A stretch of DNA of 64,000 nt from Methanoregula sp. (lineage in GTDB: Archaea; Halobacteriota; Methanomicrobia; Methanomicrobiales; Methanospirillaceae): contig JAUYTV010000045.1 of the NCBI GenBank assembly GCA_030694985.1, forward strand, positions 1 through 64,000, read 5' to 3'. Below the pieces are notes generated by a model. It had not been told where the DNA came from, did no database searches, and saw only the letters and a program-made list of their open reading frames with translations. The stretch's first letter is position 1. Each line of letters starts with the position of its first letter. Shown one piece after another: positions 18,039-26,360 of the stretch. The translations under genes and the position numbers were made by a program.

Positions 18039-18310
18039 AACCGGCCACCCCGCCGCAGGAGGAGAAGGACTGCGACTCCGGCAGTGAAGATTACCGTGAG
18101 TTCCCCCAGGGTATCGTACCCCCGGTAATCTGCAAGAATGGCTGTTACCATGTTCTTTGTTGCCGTATCGTTATGGGCATCGCTGATGTACCGGTCCGCG
18201 ACATAATTGTAGGACGGTGCCATAGGATCGCCAAACGCCGGTATGTCACCTTCTGCCCAGAGGAGGAGCACTCCAATGAGCAGGACCGAGACAAGTGCCC
18301 AGATCTTCAA
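18035..18310 (-). CDS. MbhE-like subunit (MrpA C-terminal domain part 2)
   Basis: Small protein of 91 residues with an N-terminal helix, a loop with GDPMAPSYNYVADRYI, a segment NMVTAILADYRGYDTLGE, and a final helix. The ADYRGYDTLGE block is the hallmark of the MbhE/MrpA tail region that, in bacteria, is fused to MrpA. Here it is a free-standing gene, as in archaeal Mrp-Mbh operons. Coupled to both neighbours by ATGA. Confidence 0.88.
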   Translation of the reverse strand: MKIWALVSVLLIGVLLLWAEGDIPAFGDPMAPSYNYVADRYISDAHNDTATKNMVTAILADYRGYDTLGELTVIFTAGVAVLLLLRRGGRL

Positions 18311-18552
18311 TCTTTCGACCTCCGCGTGGTACGAGACAGCGCAGCAACAAAGAGGATGGTGGTGATACCTGCGCCGACTGCAGCCTCAGTGAAACTGACA
18401 TCGACTGCCTGCATCTCTGCCCACAGCACCGCCATGATCAGGGAATAAACCCCAAGAATCACGACCGCTGACAGGAGGTTTCGGACACTGATTGCCGCAA
18501 TGGCGCAGATGACCAGGAACAGGAACAGGGCAAAGTTGAACTCCCAGATCAT
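18307..18552 (-). CDS. MbhD-like (DUF4040) subunit
   Basis: Three-helix protein of about 81 residues. LLSAVVILGVYSLIMAVLWA and DVSFTEAAVGAGITTILFVAAL are typical of MbhD/DUF4040 proteins, the other half of the MrpA C-terminal domain. The track frame begins at 18576, but GGAGG lies seven bases before the ATG at 18552, and this ATG forms an ATGA overlap with mnhG, so it is the better start. Confidence 0.9.
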   Translation of the reverse strand: MIWEFNFALFLFLVICAIAAISVRNLLSAVVILGVYSLIMAVLWAEMQAVDVSFTEAAVGAGITTILFVAALSRTTRRSKD

Positions 18553-18866
18553 TGCCGGTCCTCCCCCGGTTTCCATGCATGGTATTTCAGGATGTGGGCA
18601 GCCCGCACTATGGCATGGGTTGCTGTCGGGCTCATGACATAGAGGAAGATAATGAGCATGAGAAGCTTGACTGCATCGAACGTGAACCCTTCGTAAACAA
18701 TAAGCCCCAGCAGGATCATTGCCTGCCCGAGCGTATCACACTTGCCCGAAGCATGGGCCCGGGTGTACAGATCGGGGAGTCTTATGAGGCCGATTGACCC
18801 AACGATCATAAAGAACAAGCCCATGGCGATCAGCATAACAGTCACCAGGGTAAAAAAGTCGATCAT
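18549..18866 (-). CDS. mnhG: Mrp/Mnh antiporter subunit G
   Basis: Three-helix protein of about 105 residues. GLIRLPDLYTRAHASGKCDTLG is the conserved MnhG/PhaG block, and SPTATHAIVRAAH matches its C-terminal end. The track begins at a GTG (18878), but the ATG at 18866 shares its A with the mnhF stop codon (TGATG) and has GGGGTG nine bases upstream, so I prefer it. Overlaps the DUF4040 gene by ATGA. Confidence 0.93.
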   Translation of the reverse strand: MIDFFTLVTVMLIAMGLFFMIVGSIGLIRLPDLYTRAHASGKCDTLGQAMILLGLIVYEGFTFDAVKLLMLIIFLYVMSPTATHAIVRAAHILKYHAWKPGEDRQ

Positions 18867-19129
18867 CAGCAGATGCACCCCTTCTCAAGGTACTTGGCTA
18901 TCGCGAGGGTTGCAAGGAAGTTGATCATTACGTAGACAAGGGCAATGTCTAAAAAGAGGTTCCTGCCGTAGATGTATCCGACAAGGACAAGCAGGAGGAT
19001 GATCTTCGTACCGATTATGTTGGCGGCAATGAGCCGGTTGCAGGCACCGGGCCCGACAATGACGCGGTAAAGGCAAAGGAAAAGCGTGCAGATGAGCACG
19101 AGGCCGGTTGCAGTGAACAGATCGATCAT
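18866..19129 (-). CDS. mnhF: Mrp/Mnh antiporter subunit F
   Basis: Three-helix protein of 87 residues. RVIVGPGACNRLIAANIIGTK corresponds to the conserved MnhF core (usually RxxxGPtxxDRxxAxDxxG); here the common Asp pair is replaced by Asn and Ala-Asn, which is a mild deviation. FLDIALVYVMINFLATLAIAKY is the usual last helix. It starts directly after the mnhE stop with no spacer. Confidence 0.92.
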   Translation of the reverse strand: MIDLFTATGLVLICTLFLCLYRVIVGPGACNRLIAANIIGTKIILLLVLVGYIYGRNLFLDIALVYVMINFLATLAIAKYLEKGCIC

Positions 19130-19627
19130 TTATGTCTCCTTAAATATCCGGTGCACTCGTTTCTCGATCGATCTCCCCTCGGTGAGATCCCGGGAGGCTT
19201 CAGAGGTGAGCGCATGGACGGTATAGGTGCTCCCGATAACGTCGACTGTTATAGTCCCGGGTGTGAGCGTCATGGAGTTGGCAAAGACCGTCCGTACAAT
19301 GTCATCGGAGAAAGGTGTCTCGAAAGTGATGACCTGCGGGTCGATAGGAAGGCTCGGGTGGAGAACCCGATAGGCAACATCGAGACCAGCGAGCCAGATC
19401 TCAATAAAGAGCCAGCCGCAGTAATGGATGAAATACAGAAATGTGAGGATCCCGCCGCGGACGGGTTTGGTAAAGAGGAGATCGTGGGAGAGTACGGCTA
19501 CGATCATGGCACAGGCAAGCCCGGCCACCAAATGAAAAGTATCGAAGTAGGCAGACAGCAGGATCCAGAAAAAAAACAAGATACCCGCTGTGACAATGAT
19601 ACTGATTATCCTCTCTTTTCCCTTCAT
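19130..19627 (-). CDS. mnhE: Mrp/Mnh antiporter subunit E
   Basis: First gene of the operon. The family region covers about 165 residues: two N-terminal helices, then GLDVAYRVLHPSLPIDP and NSMTLTPGTITVDV, which are the MnhE hallmarks. The track frame runs up to 19723, giving 32 extra residues. A TATA-like gtatatac at 19651-19658 (minus strand) predicts transcription starting near 19628, right at the ATG of 19627, so the message may be leaderless and the longer frame untranslated. MnhE is usually about 160-170 residues, which also favours the shorter form. Confidence 0.88.
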   Translation of the reverse strand: MKGKERIISIIVTAGILFFFWILLSAYFDTFHLVAGLACAMIVAVLSHDLLFTKPVRGGILTFLYFIHYCGWLFIEIWLAGLDVAYRVLHPSLPIDPQVITFETPFSDDIVRTVFANSMTLTPGTITVDVIGSTYTVHALTSEASRDLTEGRSIEKRVHRIFKET

Positions 19628-19650
19628 TTTTAAGAGCACCGGGATTTCTT

Positions 19651-19658
19651 GTATATAC
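19651..19658 (-). promoter_or_regulatory. TATA box candidate for the mnh operon
   Basis: The minus-strand sequence gtatatac lies about 24-31 bases upstream of the mnhE ATG at 19627. This is the usual archaeal TATA spacing for a transcript that starts at or next to the start codon. No other strong TATA-like element is seen close to the operon start. Confidence 0.45.
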
Positions 19659-19660
19659 TT

Positions 19661-20087
19661 GACCGGGGGTCTTAAGAATGTTAAGTTCTCCAGCGGGTTC
19701 CCCCAATCAATGACATTCTTCACATAACGGCCTCGTTACGGAAAAAATACCGGAAAACCCGCAGCATTTCAGCCAAGTTCTGTAAATGGTAATGCTTTAT
19801 TCCATGCAGCTCAGGATGCCCAGAGACATTATGGCTCTCCACTTATCATCCCGTGCGATCCTTGTGACCCGTCATTGACCTGCTCATGATTGCCCTGCCG
19901 GTATCTGCAGGTGCCAGGCCGATCAATCAATAATTGTCATATAACAAAAATCTTTGAAAAAAGGCGATGCCCCCCTCAGTATCTCGTTCTTCAGCAAAAT
20001 CACCATTCTTGTAACAGAAGATGGATCATTTCCCTGCCATATCACTTAAATACCGGAATGCCATGTATATTTTAAAAGGGCAATGAC
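19661..20087. other. Intergenic region between mnhE and the Usp gene
   Basis: About 430 bases between divergently transcribed genes. It should hold both promoters: the mnh TATA candidate on its left side and an A/T-rich gtatattttaaaagg block at about 20064-20079 next to the Usp start. I see no gene or repeat in the rest; the ORF at 19890-20075 has no family features. Confidence 0.5.
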
Positions 20088-20972
20088 ATGTTTGAAAAAG
20101 TACTTCTGACTACTGATTTTTCCCCAGACAGCCAGAGAATCCTTGGCTACGTGCGCGATATACCCGGCATCATAAAAGTTACCCTTCTCCACATAGTTGA
20201 AGCCTCCAACCCGCTGCAGCGGGAATTGGATCAGGGCCCACAGACAAAAAATCCCCAAAATCTCTTAGAAGAAAACCGGAAGGTGCTGGAGAAGGACGGG
20301 GTAGCAGCAGAACTCGCTGTCGAAACCATGGTAAAAACGATCACGCAGGGCGATTTACCGTTTTCGATTCTTGAGACTGCCGAAGCGGAGAATATATCGT
20401 TAATCATGATGGCAGCCCGAAGAGAGAGTACGGATACTACTTTCCTGACTGGCAGCGTATCAGCAAACGTTATCCGCAGTGCAAAAGTTCCCGTACTCCT
20501 CCTGAGGTTCTTGCCGGAATCCGGAGCCGTGGAGGATCACCGGAACCTTTTTTCCTGTGTACTGGTGCCGGTGGATTTCTCAAAACCCTCGGAACAGACC
20601 CTCGCACTGATAAAAGGCATTCCAGCCGCAGAGCGTGTCATCCTCCTGCATGTAGTGAATAACGGTAAATCAGATACTATGGACGCATCAGTACAGGCCG
20701 CAGTACAGGCAGCACGGGATAGACTGGAAATTATCCGGAACGATCTCGCAGCTTCCGGCATTACAGCAGAAGTCCGTGCATGTGCCGGATATGCCCCCGA
20801 TGAGATCAGTGCAACCGCTGAACGGGACAATGTCACGCTCATCCTGATGAGCCCGCATGGTGAAGGCTGGTCGCGAAATATCAGGACCCTCTTTATTGGT
20901 AGCACCACTAGTGCAGTTATCCGCAGGGTACACCGGCCGGTCCTTGTTACTGCCGGCGAAAAAACAGCGTAA
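20088..20972 (+). CDS. Tandem universal stress protein (two UspA domains)
   Basis: A 294-residue cytosolic protein made of two UspA folds. Domain 1 begins KVLLTTDFSPDS and ends with GSVSANVIRSAKVPVLLLR; domain 2 begins CVLVPVDFSKPSE and ends GSTTSAVIRRVHRPVLV. Both have the Asp after the first strand and a GS-type end that in ATP-binding Usp proteins contacts nucleotide; the usual GxxGx9G spacing is only partly kept in domain 1. It is monocistronic, between the antiporter operon and a K+ channel gene. A shortened relative of the second domain is found at 53244-53693. Confidence 0.92.
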   Translation: MFEKVLLTTDFSPDSQRILGYVRDIPGIIKVTLLHIVEASNPLQRELDQGPQTKNPQNLLEENRKVLEKDGVAAELAVETMVKTITQGDLPFSILETAEAENISLIMMAARRESTDTTFLTGSVSANVIRSAKVPVLLLRFLPESGAVEDHRNLFSCVLVPVDFSKPSEQTLALIKGIPAAERVILLHVVNNGKSDTMDASVQAAVQAARDRLEIIRNDLAASGITAEVRACAGYAPDEISATAERDNVTLILMSPHGEGWSRNIRTLFIGSTTSAVIRRVHRPVLVTAGEKTA

Positions 20973-21192
20973 CGGATCTGGTATGGCATCAAAAGCACGT
21001 CATCGCATCCCGGATGCATTCCCGCAATGATTAGCGCAGCTGCGGGAATGAAGAAAAAATGAATTGCACGGTCATATCCGGGAGCGATTAGGCGTTTTGC
21101 TTCCGTTACCGATCAGGGTACCCTCCAGACGGTTGAACGGATATATCCGTCACGCTTATGGGAATTTTGTCTGACCGTTTTCTAATGTGGCC

Positions 21193-22014
21193 TTACTGGA
21201 CGATAACAGACGCGTTTTTATCAAAGGGATTCTGCCGCATGGCAAGTGAGAATAAGAATGGGTAGTCATGCCTGAGGAACTGCATATGCCCGAGCCATTC
21301 GATTACTAAAAGACGGTACACCCGGTTGAAGTCTCCGGACAGGTGGGCATAATCAGCCGGGGGGAGATTGGTGAGACGCTCCCGTGCCATCATCTCATCG
21401 GTCAGGTGATACAGCGCCTGGATAAGAGGCGTGAAACTGTCATGTTCGAGCAGCCGGGGATTATGGAGCATGGAAAGGAGGAAAGCCTTATGGTCCATCA
21501 GGAAATGGTACAGGTCTTCTATAGGAACAGAACAACTGTCAAGGGTATAGGAATGCTTCTCAATAACTGACCGGGCACGGGCAAAGTCTGCATCAGACCA
21601 GTCTTGAGAAACGACAAGTGCTGACCGGATCTCATCAACTGACGGGTCATGTTCGCTTAATTTTTTTAAGATCTCAAGTCCGATCTCGGAAAAGAAGGAC
21701 CCGATGATCATGTTGAGTTTCTCAAGCCGGCTCTTGCGCTCCCGCTCCTCGATCACCGACTCGATCATATGTGCGGCAATACCAACAAAACAACCAACAC
21801 CGGTGATGATGATGAGCATGACAAGAACCTTGCCTGCGGGGGTAACCGGATGAATGTCTCCATACCCCACGGTTGCGATGGTCACGATCAGGAAATACAG
21901 CGCGTCAAGGTGGGAGAGCTGTTCAAAAATCTCAAGACCGATCATACCGACAATAACAACACAGATCAGGATGCTCAGGTACACCCGCATCCGCACGGAG
22001 AGGGAGAACTTCAT
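21193..22014 (-). CDS. Two-TM potassium channel with a long cytosolic domain
   Basis: K+ channel subunit of 273 residues. One helix (about 9-30), a pore loop with the selectivity filter TVGYGD (47-52) and a second helix (about 61-85) make a KcsA/MthK-like pore without a voltage sensor. The remaining ~185 residues are soluble and largely helical; they do not show the Rossmann glycine motif of an RCK/TrkA-N domain, so the gating module is unfamiliar to me. Single gene, next to a K+/H+-type antiporter transcribed the other way, which fits K+ homeostasis. Confidence 0.88.
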   Translation of the reverse strand: MKFSLSVRMRVYLSILICVVIVGMIGLEIFEQLSHLDALYFLIVTIATVGYGDIHPVTPAGKVLVMLIIITGVGCFVGIAAHMIESVIEERERKSRLEKLNMIIGSFFSEIGLEILKKLSEHDPSVDEIRSALVVSQDWSDADFARARSVIEKHSYTLDSCSVPIEDLYHFLMDHKAFLLSMLHNPRLLEHDSFTPLIQALYHLTDEMMARERLTNLPPADYAHLSGDFNRVYRLLVIEWLGHMQFLRHDYPFLFSLAMRQNPFDKNASVIVQ

Positions 22015-22237
22015 CAGTCATAGATCGCTTCCGGGAGTATATATTCCGTTGCCTTTCATTATCGTATTGATAGCAAAAAAGGATGACATCGCCGATCCCC
22101 CGATCCCCCGAAATTTGCTGATTGACGAAAATTTATCCCTTCTTCTATCACAATTATAGCTATTCTTTCATTACCTCACGTCCAAAAAAAAAATTGCCCC
22201 CCTTCTTGGGCCCTATGGTAAGAACAGAGGTTAAACG

Positions 22238-23725
22238 ATGATCCCCGCAATCGAATTCATCCTTGTTGGTGCTGCTGCCCTTATCATCATCAGTATCATT
22301 GCCAACAAGGTATCGGGAAGGCTTGGCGTCCCCGCACTGCTGATCTTCATTCTTGTGGGTATGCTGGCCGGTTCGGAAGGTCCGGGCGGGATTGTGTTCG
22401 ATAACCCCGCAATAGCCCAGTCAGTTGGTGTCCTTGCTCTTGCCCTTATCCTCTTCTCAGGAGGAATCGACACCCGTTGGTCGGAAGTGAGACCGGTTCT
22501 TTCCCGGGGCATCTGCCTTTCCACTGTGGGCGTACTTTTAACTGCTTTCGTAGTCAGTGTGGTTGCTGTGCTCCTGCTCGGCTTCACACCCATTGAGGGA
22601 TTCTTACTGGGAGCCATTGTCTCTTCTACGGATGCGGCAGCAGTATTTGCCACCCTCCGCTCCAGGCGTGCAAGCCTGAAAGGAGATATACGTCCCCTGC
22701 TGGAGTTCGAGTCGGCGAGCAACGATCCCATGGCGGTCTTTCTCACAATCGGGGCGATCATGCTTATCATGAATCCCGGATCCTCGATTATGACCCTCGT
22801 CCCCTTGTTCGTCCAGCAGATGGCGTTCGGCGGCATTGTCGGTTATGGTCTTGCGAAGGTCACGGTATGGCTGATCAATGCCCTGAAACTCGAGTATGAA
22901 GGGCTCTATGCCGTCATGACTCTTGCAATGGCCATTTTTATCTATGGGATTGCGGTACTCATTGGCGGCAACGGGTTCCTTGCTGTCTATATTGCCGGGT
23001 TGGTTATAGGAAACAGCGCGATCGTCCACAAGCGGAGCCTGATCCGGTTCCACGAAGGTATCGCATGGCTGATGCAGATCACCATGTTCCTTGCCCTGGG
23101 ACTCTTTGTGTTCCCTTCAGAGCTCCTCCCGGTGCTTGTACCTGGCCTGATTTTATCCCTGGTCCTCATCTTTATTGCCCGGCCACTGGCCGTGTATCTC
23201 TGCCTCATGCCGTGGAAGATGGGGAAAAACGAGAAGCTCATGGTCTCATGGGTCGGGCTTCGTGGGGCAGCGCCCATCGTGCTTGCCACCTTTCCCTATC
23301 TCGCGGGGATACCGCAGGCCCACCTCATCTTCAACCTGGTCTTCTTCATTGTTATCACATCAGCCCTGCTCCACGGGACCTCAATTCCTTTCATTGCACG
23401 GATAGCCGGACTGGCAGCTCCGCTCAAAGGCCGTTCCCGGTTCCACATGGAGTTCGATCCTGACGATGAATCAGGCAGCGAACTGCTTGAACTGGTAATC
23501 CCGCACCAATCGCCGGCCATCAAAAGGCAGATCGTGAACCTCGGCCTTCCTGCAGGCACCCTCATCATCCTTATTGGTAAGGGCCAGGATCAGTTCGTCC
23601 CCCGTGGAAGTACCGTACTTGAGGAGAACGACTCGCTCCTTATCCTTACTACCACAGACAAGGCAGATCATATACGGCAGATGATTCTTCCGGTCGCAGT
23701 TCCGGAACCTGAGGGTGAAAACTGA
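22238..23725 (+). CDS. CPA1-type K+(Na+)/H+ antiporter with TrkA-C domain
   Basis: A 495-residue antiporter with about 12 helices followed by a cytosolic TrkA-C domain (roughly 405-485). The ion-site region STDAAAVFATLRSRR and the paired EFESASNDPMAVFLT motif are the CPA1/NhaP2 landmarks; the ND pair is the proposed ion-binding site. The C-terminal domain, LPAGTLIILIGKGQDQFVPRG, is the nucleotide- or ligand-sensing RCK_C type. By resemblance to CvrA/NhaP2 it probably exports K+ or Na+ for H+. Stands alone, 131 bases before the NSS transporter. Confidence 0.93.
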   Translation: MIPAIEFILVGAAALIIISIIANKVSGRLGVPALLIFILVGMLAGSEGPGGIVFDNPAIAQSVGVLALALILFSGGIDTRWSEVRPVLSRGICLSTVGVLLTAFVVSVVAVLLLGFTPIEGFLLGAIVSSTDAAAVFATLRSRRASLKGDIRPLLEFESASNDPMAVFLTIGAIMLIMNPGSSIMTLVPLFVQQMAFGGIVGYGLAKVTVWLINALKLEYEGLYAVMTLAMAIFIYGIAVLIGGNGFLAVYIAGLVIGNSAIVHKRSLIRFHEGIAWLMQITMFLALGLFVFPSELLPVLVPGLILSLVLIFIARPLAVYLCLMPWKMGKNEKLMVSWVGLRGAAPIVLATFPYLAGIPQAHLIFNLVFFIVITSALLHGTSIPFIARIAGLAAPLKGRSRFHMEFDPDDESGSELLELVIPHQSPAIKRQIVNLGLPAGTLIILIGKGQDQFVPRGSTVLEENDSLLILTTTDKADHIRQMILPVAVPEPEGEN

Positions 23726-23800
23726 TCGGATTAAGTATTGCCTGTCCAGGACAGGACCGAATGGGAAATATCCTGTATTGCTTGCAGTACACTTTTTAAC

Positions 23801-23814
23801 TTTTCAATTGAAAA
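23801..23814. promoter_or_regulatory. 14-bp palindrome upstream of the NSS transporter
   Basis: TTTTCAATTGAAAA is a perfect palindrome 42 bases ahead of the transporter ATG. It directly follows a TATA-like ctttttaac, a position suited to a repressor. It is A/T-rich, so chance occurrence cannot be excluded. Confidence 0.35.
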
Positions 23815-23856
23815 AGAAAGAATGAAAATAACGGTAATTCAGGCAGGATAATTTCC

Positions 23857-25272
23857 ATGGAACGCTGGTCGTCAAATCTTGGATTTATACTCGCAACAGT
23901 AGGTGCAGCAGTAGGGATTGGCAATATCTGGCGTTTCTCCTCTTTAGTCGGAGAGAACGGCGGTGGAGCATTCCTTATCCCCTACCTCATCGCCGTCTTC
24001 ATTGTCGCGCTGCCCCTGATGATCCTTGAGATCACCATGGGGCGCCGGTTCCGCGGAACTGTCGTGAGTTCCTTTGCTGCACTCCGGCCAGAGTTCCGGA
24101 TCCTCGGGTGGCTTATCTGTGCGGTTGTCTTTCTCATCCTCAGCTATTATATTGTCATCACCGGCTGGACGCTCGCCTATGCCACGTTCTCTGCGCTTGG
24201 GACAACAACAACATTTGCCGCATTCACGGGCTCCTATATCCCGGTAATTTTTGGGATCATCGCCATCGTTCTGACCGGCATTGTTGTCTCGTTTGGGATC
24301 CAGAAGGGAATTGAACGCATTGCCATTACCCTCGTCCCGCTCATGATCGGCATTCTCATCCTAATGGCAGTTTTCTGTGCCACTCTATCAGGATTCTGGG
24401 ATGCCGTCTTGTTCATCTTCACTCCCGATTTCTCTGTCTTGTCCCGTCCGGATCTGTGGGTTGCCGCATTCGGGCAGGCGTTTTTTTCCCTCTCGGTTGG
24501 TGAGGGGATCCTGCTTACGTACGGCGCATACCTGTCAAAGGATGAGGACATTTTAAAATCAGCAACAATTATCACGGTTGCCGATACGGCCATCGCACTC
24601 CTGGCCGGTGTGATCATCTTTTCCATTGTATTTACCTTCGGTCTCGCCCCAACTGCCGGCACACAGCTGGCATTCACCACGCTTCCGCTCGCGTTCGCCC
24701 TCATGCCGGCCGGGTACTTTGTTGCAATCGCTTTCTTTGTCGTGCTTTTTGTTGCCGCCTTCACATCTGCGATCTCACTGCTCGAAGTCTGTGTTGCATC
24801 CGTACAGGAAACCTCAGGCTGGTCCCGCACAAAGACAGCTACAATCCTGACCGCGATTCTCCTGCTCGTGAGCCTTGGACCGGCACTGAGTTACAGTGCA
24901 GCACAGCTCTCCTTGTGGGGTATTCCTGTGCTCGATTTCATGGACGAAACGATCGGCACGCTCGGTCTCTATTTTACCGCGATCATAATCGCCGTAGCCT
25001 TCACCTGGTTCCTGCCTCCGAAGACTGACGGGGCTAAACCTGCAGCGGGTTCAGCCATAAAGCGGGCGGTCTTTTTCGTCTGCAAATACATTATTCCTGT
25101 GACCATGGTCATCCTCATCGTTTTGCATATGATTATGAGTTTCGATCCCACTGACGCTACCTACCTTATCGGTAAACGATATGTCCAGTCGTTCGTCCAG
25201 ATGGGGGGCGTCTTTATTACCATCGCCGGAATCTATATCATGTATCTCCTGATCAAAACCATCAGAAAATAA
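23857..25272 (+). CDS. Sodium-dependent transporter, NSS/SNF family
   Basis: A 471-residue LeuT-type transporter with about 11-12 helices. The first helix, ATVGAAVGIGNIWRFSSLVGENGGGAF, is the diagnostic NSS block with the unwound Na+/substrate site. FFSLSVGEGILLTYGAY is the helix-6 region. It should take up an amino acid or similar solute with Na+. It is followed by a rubredoxin-flavoprotein gene and a Na/Pi transporter gene, all on the same strand. C-terminal relics of relatives of these three genes surround the P-type ATPase near 50-53 kb. Confidence 0.94.
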   Translation: MERWSSNLGFILATVGAAVGIGNIWRFSSLVGENGGGAFLIPYLIAVFIVALPLMILEITMGRRFRGTVVSSFAALRPEFRILGWLICAVVFLILSYYIVITGWTLAYATFSALGTTTTFAAFTGSYIPVIFGIIAIVLTGIVVSFGIQKGIERIAITLVPLMIGILILMAVFCATLSGFWDAVLFIFTPDFSVLSRPDLWVAAFGQAFFSLSVGEGILLTYGAYLSKDEDILKSATIITVADTAIALLAGVIIFSIVFTFGLAPTAGTQLAFTTLPLAFALMPAGYFVAIAFFVVLFVAAFTSAISLLEVCVASVQETSGWSRTKTATILTAILLLVSLGPALSYSAAQLSLWGIPVLDFMDETIGTLGLYFTAIIIAVAFTWFLPPKTDGAKPAAGSAIKRAVFFVCKYIIPVTMVILIVLHMIMSFDPTDATYLIGKRYVQSFVQMGGVFITIAGIYIMYLLIKTIRK

Positions 25273-25451
25273 TCACCCGTAAATTCCTGGTACTCCTCGT
25301 GAAAAGCAGGGTCCGTGTTCGGGAAAAAATCCAAATCGTCAACAGAATTCTTAAACATTCATGGAAAATATTCGACCTGGCACTTAGCATACCTTTTTCG
25401 ATCTAAAGACAAAAACTGTATAAACCCGTTCGTACCGAGGAGATTACAACA

Positions 25452-26276
25452 ATGCCAATCACACAACATGACATTTCCCGTCCGGAAAAGAAGACCTCGT
25501 GGAGATGCGCTGTCTGCCATTTTATCTTTGAAGGCGAAAAACCGCCCAAAGGCTGCCCGGTCTGCCATAGCCCGTCTTCTGAATTTATCCTTGACGGGGC
25601 AAGGGAACCCCTTCGTTATGATGGGGGAAAATTTGATGTACTCATCATCAATGGCAGTACCCACCGGGCCGGCAACACCAGCTACATGGCCGATATTGCC
25701 GAAGCATATCTCCGTGAACGGGAGGTTAGCTGCCGCAGGTTCAACTTAAGCGAGCATGCTATTGATTATTGCTGGTGCTGTTATGCGGTGCGGGCAGAGT
25801 CCTGTACCTTCCCGTGCCGGAATAAAAACGACGATATGCCGGCTTTCCACCAGATGCTCGCACAGACAAAAGCCGTGATCATCGCCTCTCCTATCAACTG
25901 GAACGGCATGTCCGGAAGACTGAAGGTTTTTCTTGATCGTACCACCTGCATGGAGAACCTCTTCCACCTCGGAAAACATGGGCTTACTGAAGGGAAAGTG
26001 GCAGGTATCCTTGTCTGCGGCCATGAGGACGGCGCTATCAAAACCGCGATGGATATCTGGCTGAATTTCCAGCAGCTGGGATTTATCCTTGCGCCATTTG
26101 GCATCGCGTTCCGGACGCACGGTTCGCAGTTCAACAGCAGCACGGACCGTGAGTTCTTCCGGACCGATGAACTGATTGTCAGTCATACCAGGGGTATTGT
26201 CAACAACGTCATCGAGATTATGCAGCTCGATACCGAGGCAAAACTCAAAGGGAAGCTGGTGCCGGTCACGGAGTAA
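25452..26276 (+). CDS. Rubredoxin-like / NADPH-dependent FMN reductase fusion
   Basis: A 274-residue cytosolic flavoprotein. Residues about 18-45 form a rubredoxin-like knuckle pair, CAVC and CPVC, and residues from ~60 a flavodoxin-like FMN-binding domain beginning DVLIINGSTHRAGNTSYM. Between the first and second strands there is an extra Cys cluster, YCWCCYAVRAESCTFPC, which resembles but does not exactly match the CX2CX2CX4-7C cluster of iron-sulfur flavoproteins. SPINWNGMSGRLKVFLDR is the usual active-site and dimer loop. It likely moves electrons in an anaerobic detoxification or reductase role; the acceptor is unknown. Confidence 0.88.
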   Translation: MPITQHDISRPEKKTSWRCAVCHFIFEGEKPPKGCPVCHSPSSEFILDGAREPLRYDGGKFDVLIINGSTHRAGNTSYMADIAEAYLREREVSCRRFNLSEHAIDYCWCCYAVRAESCTFPCRNKNDDMPAFHQMLAQTKAVIIASPINWNGMSGRLKVFLDRTTCMENLFHLGKHGLTEGKVAGILVCGHEDGAIKTAMDIWLNFQQLGFILAPFGIAFRTHGSQFNSSTDREFFRTDELIVSHTRGIVNNVIEIMQLDTEAKLKGKLVPVTE

Positions 26277-26360
26277 GCCCACACCATCGTTTCCGATCCC
26301 GCAGGTATATCTGGGAGGGGTTCCCAGATTTAATATTAATCGGGGGAGCGTCGTGCATCC

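Noticed and set aside
22231-22836. Long minus-strand ORF (201 aa) under the CPA1 antiporter gene
   Set aside because: It is the shadow of a clear antiporter gene; composition rich in Arg, Thr, Ser and Pro is typical of such antisense frames.
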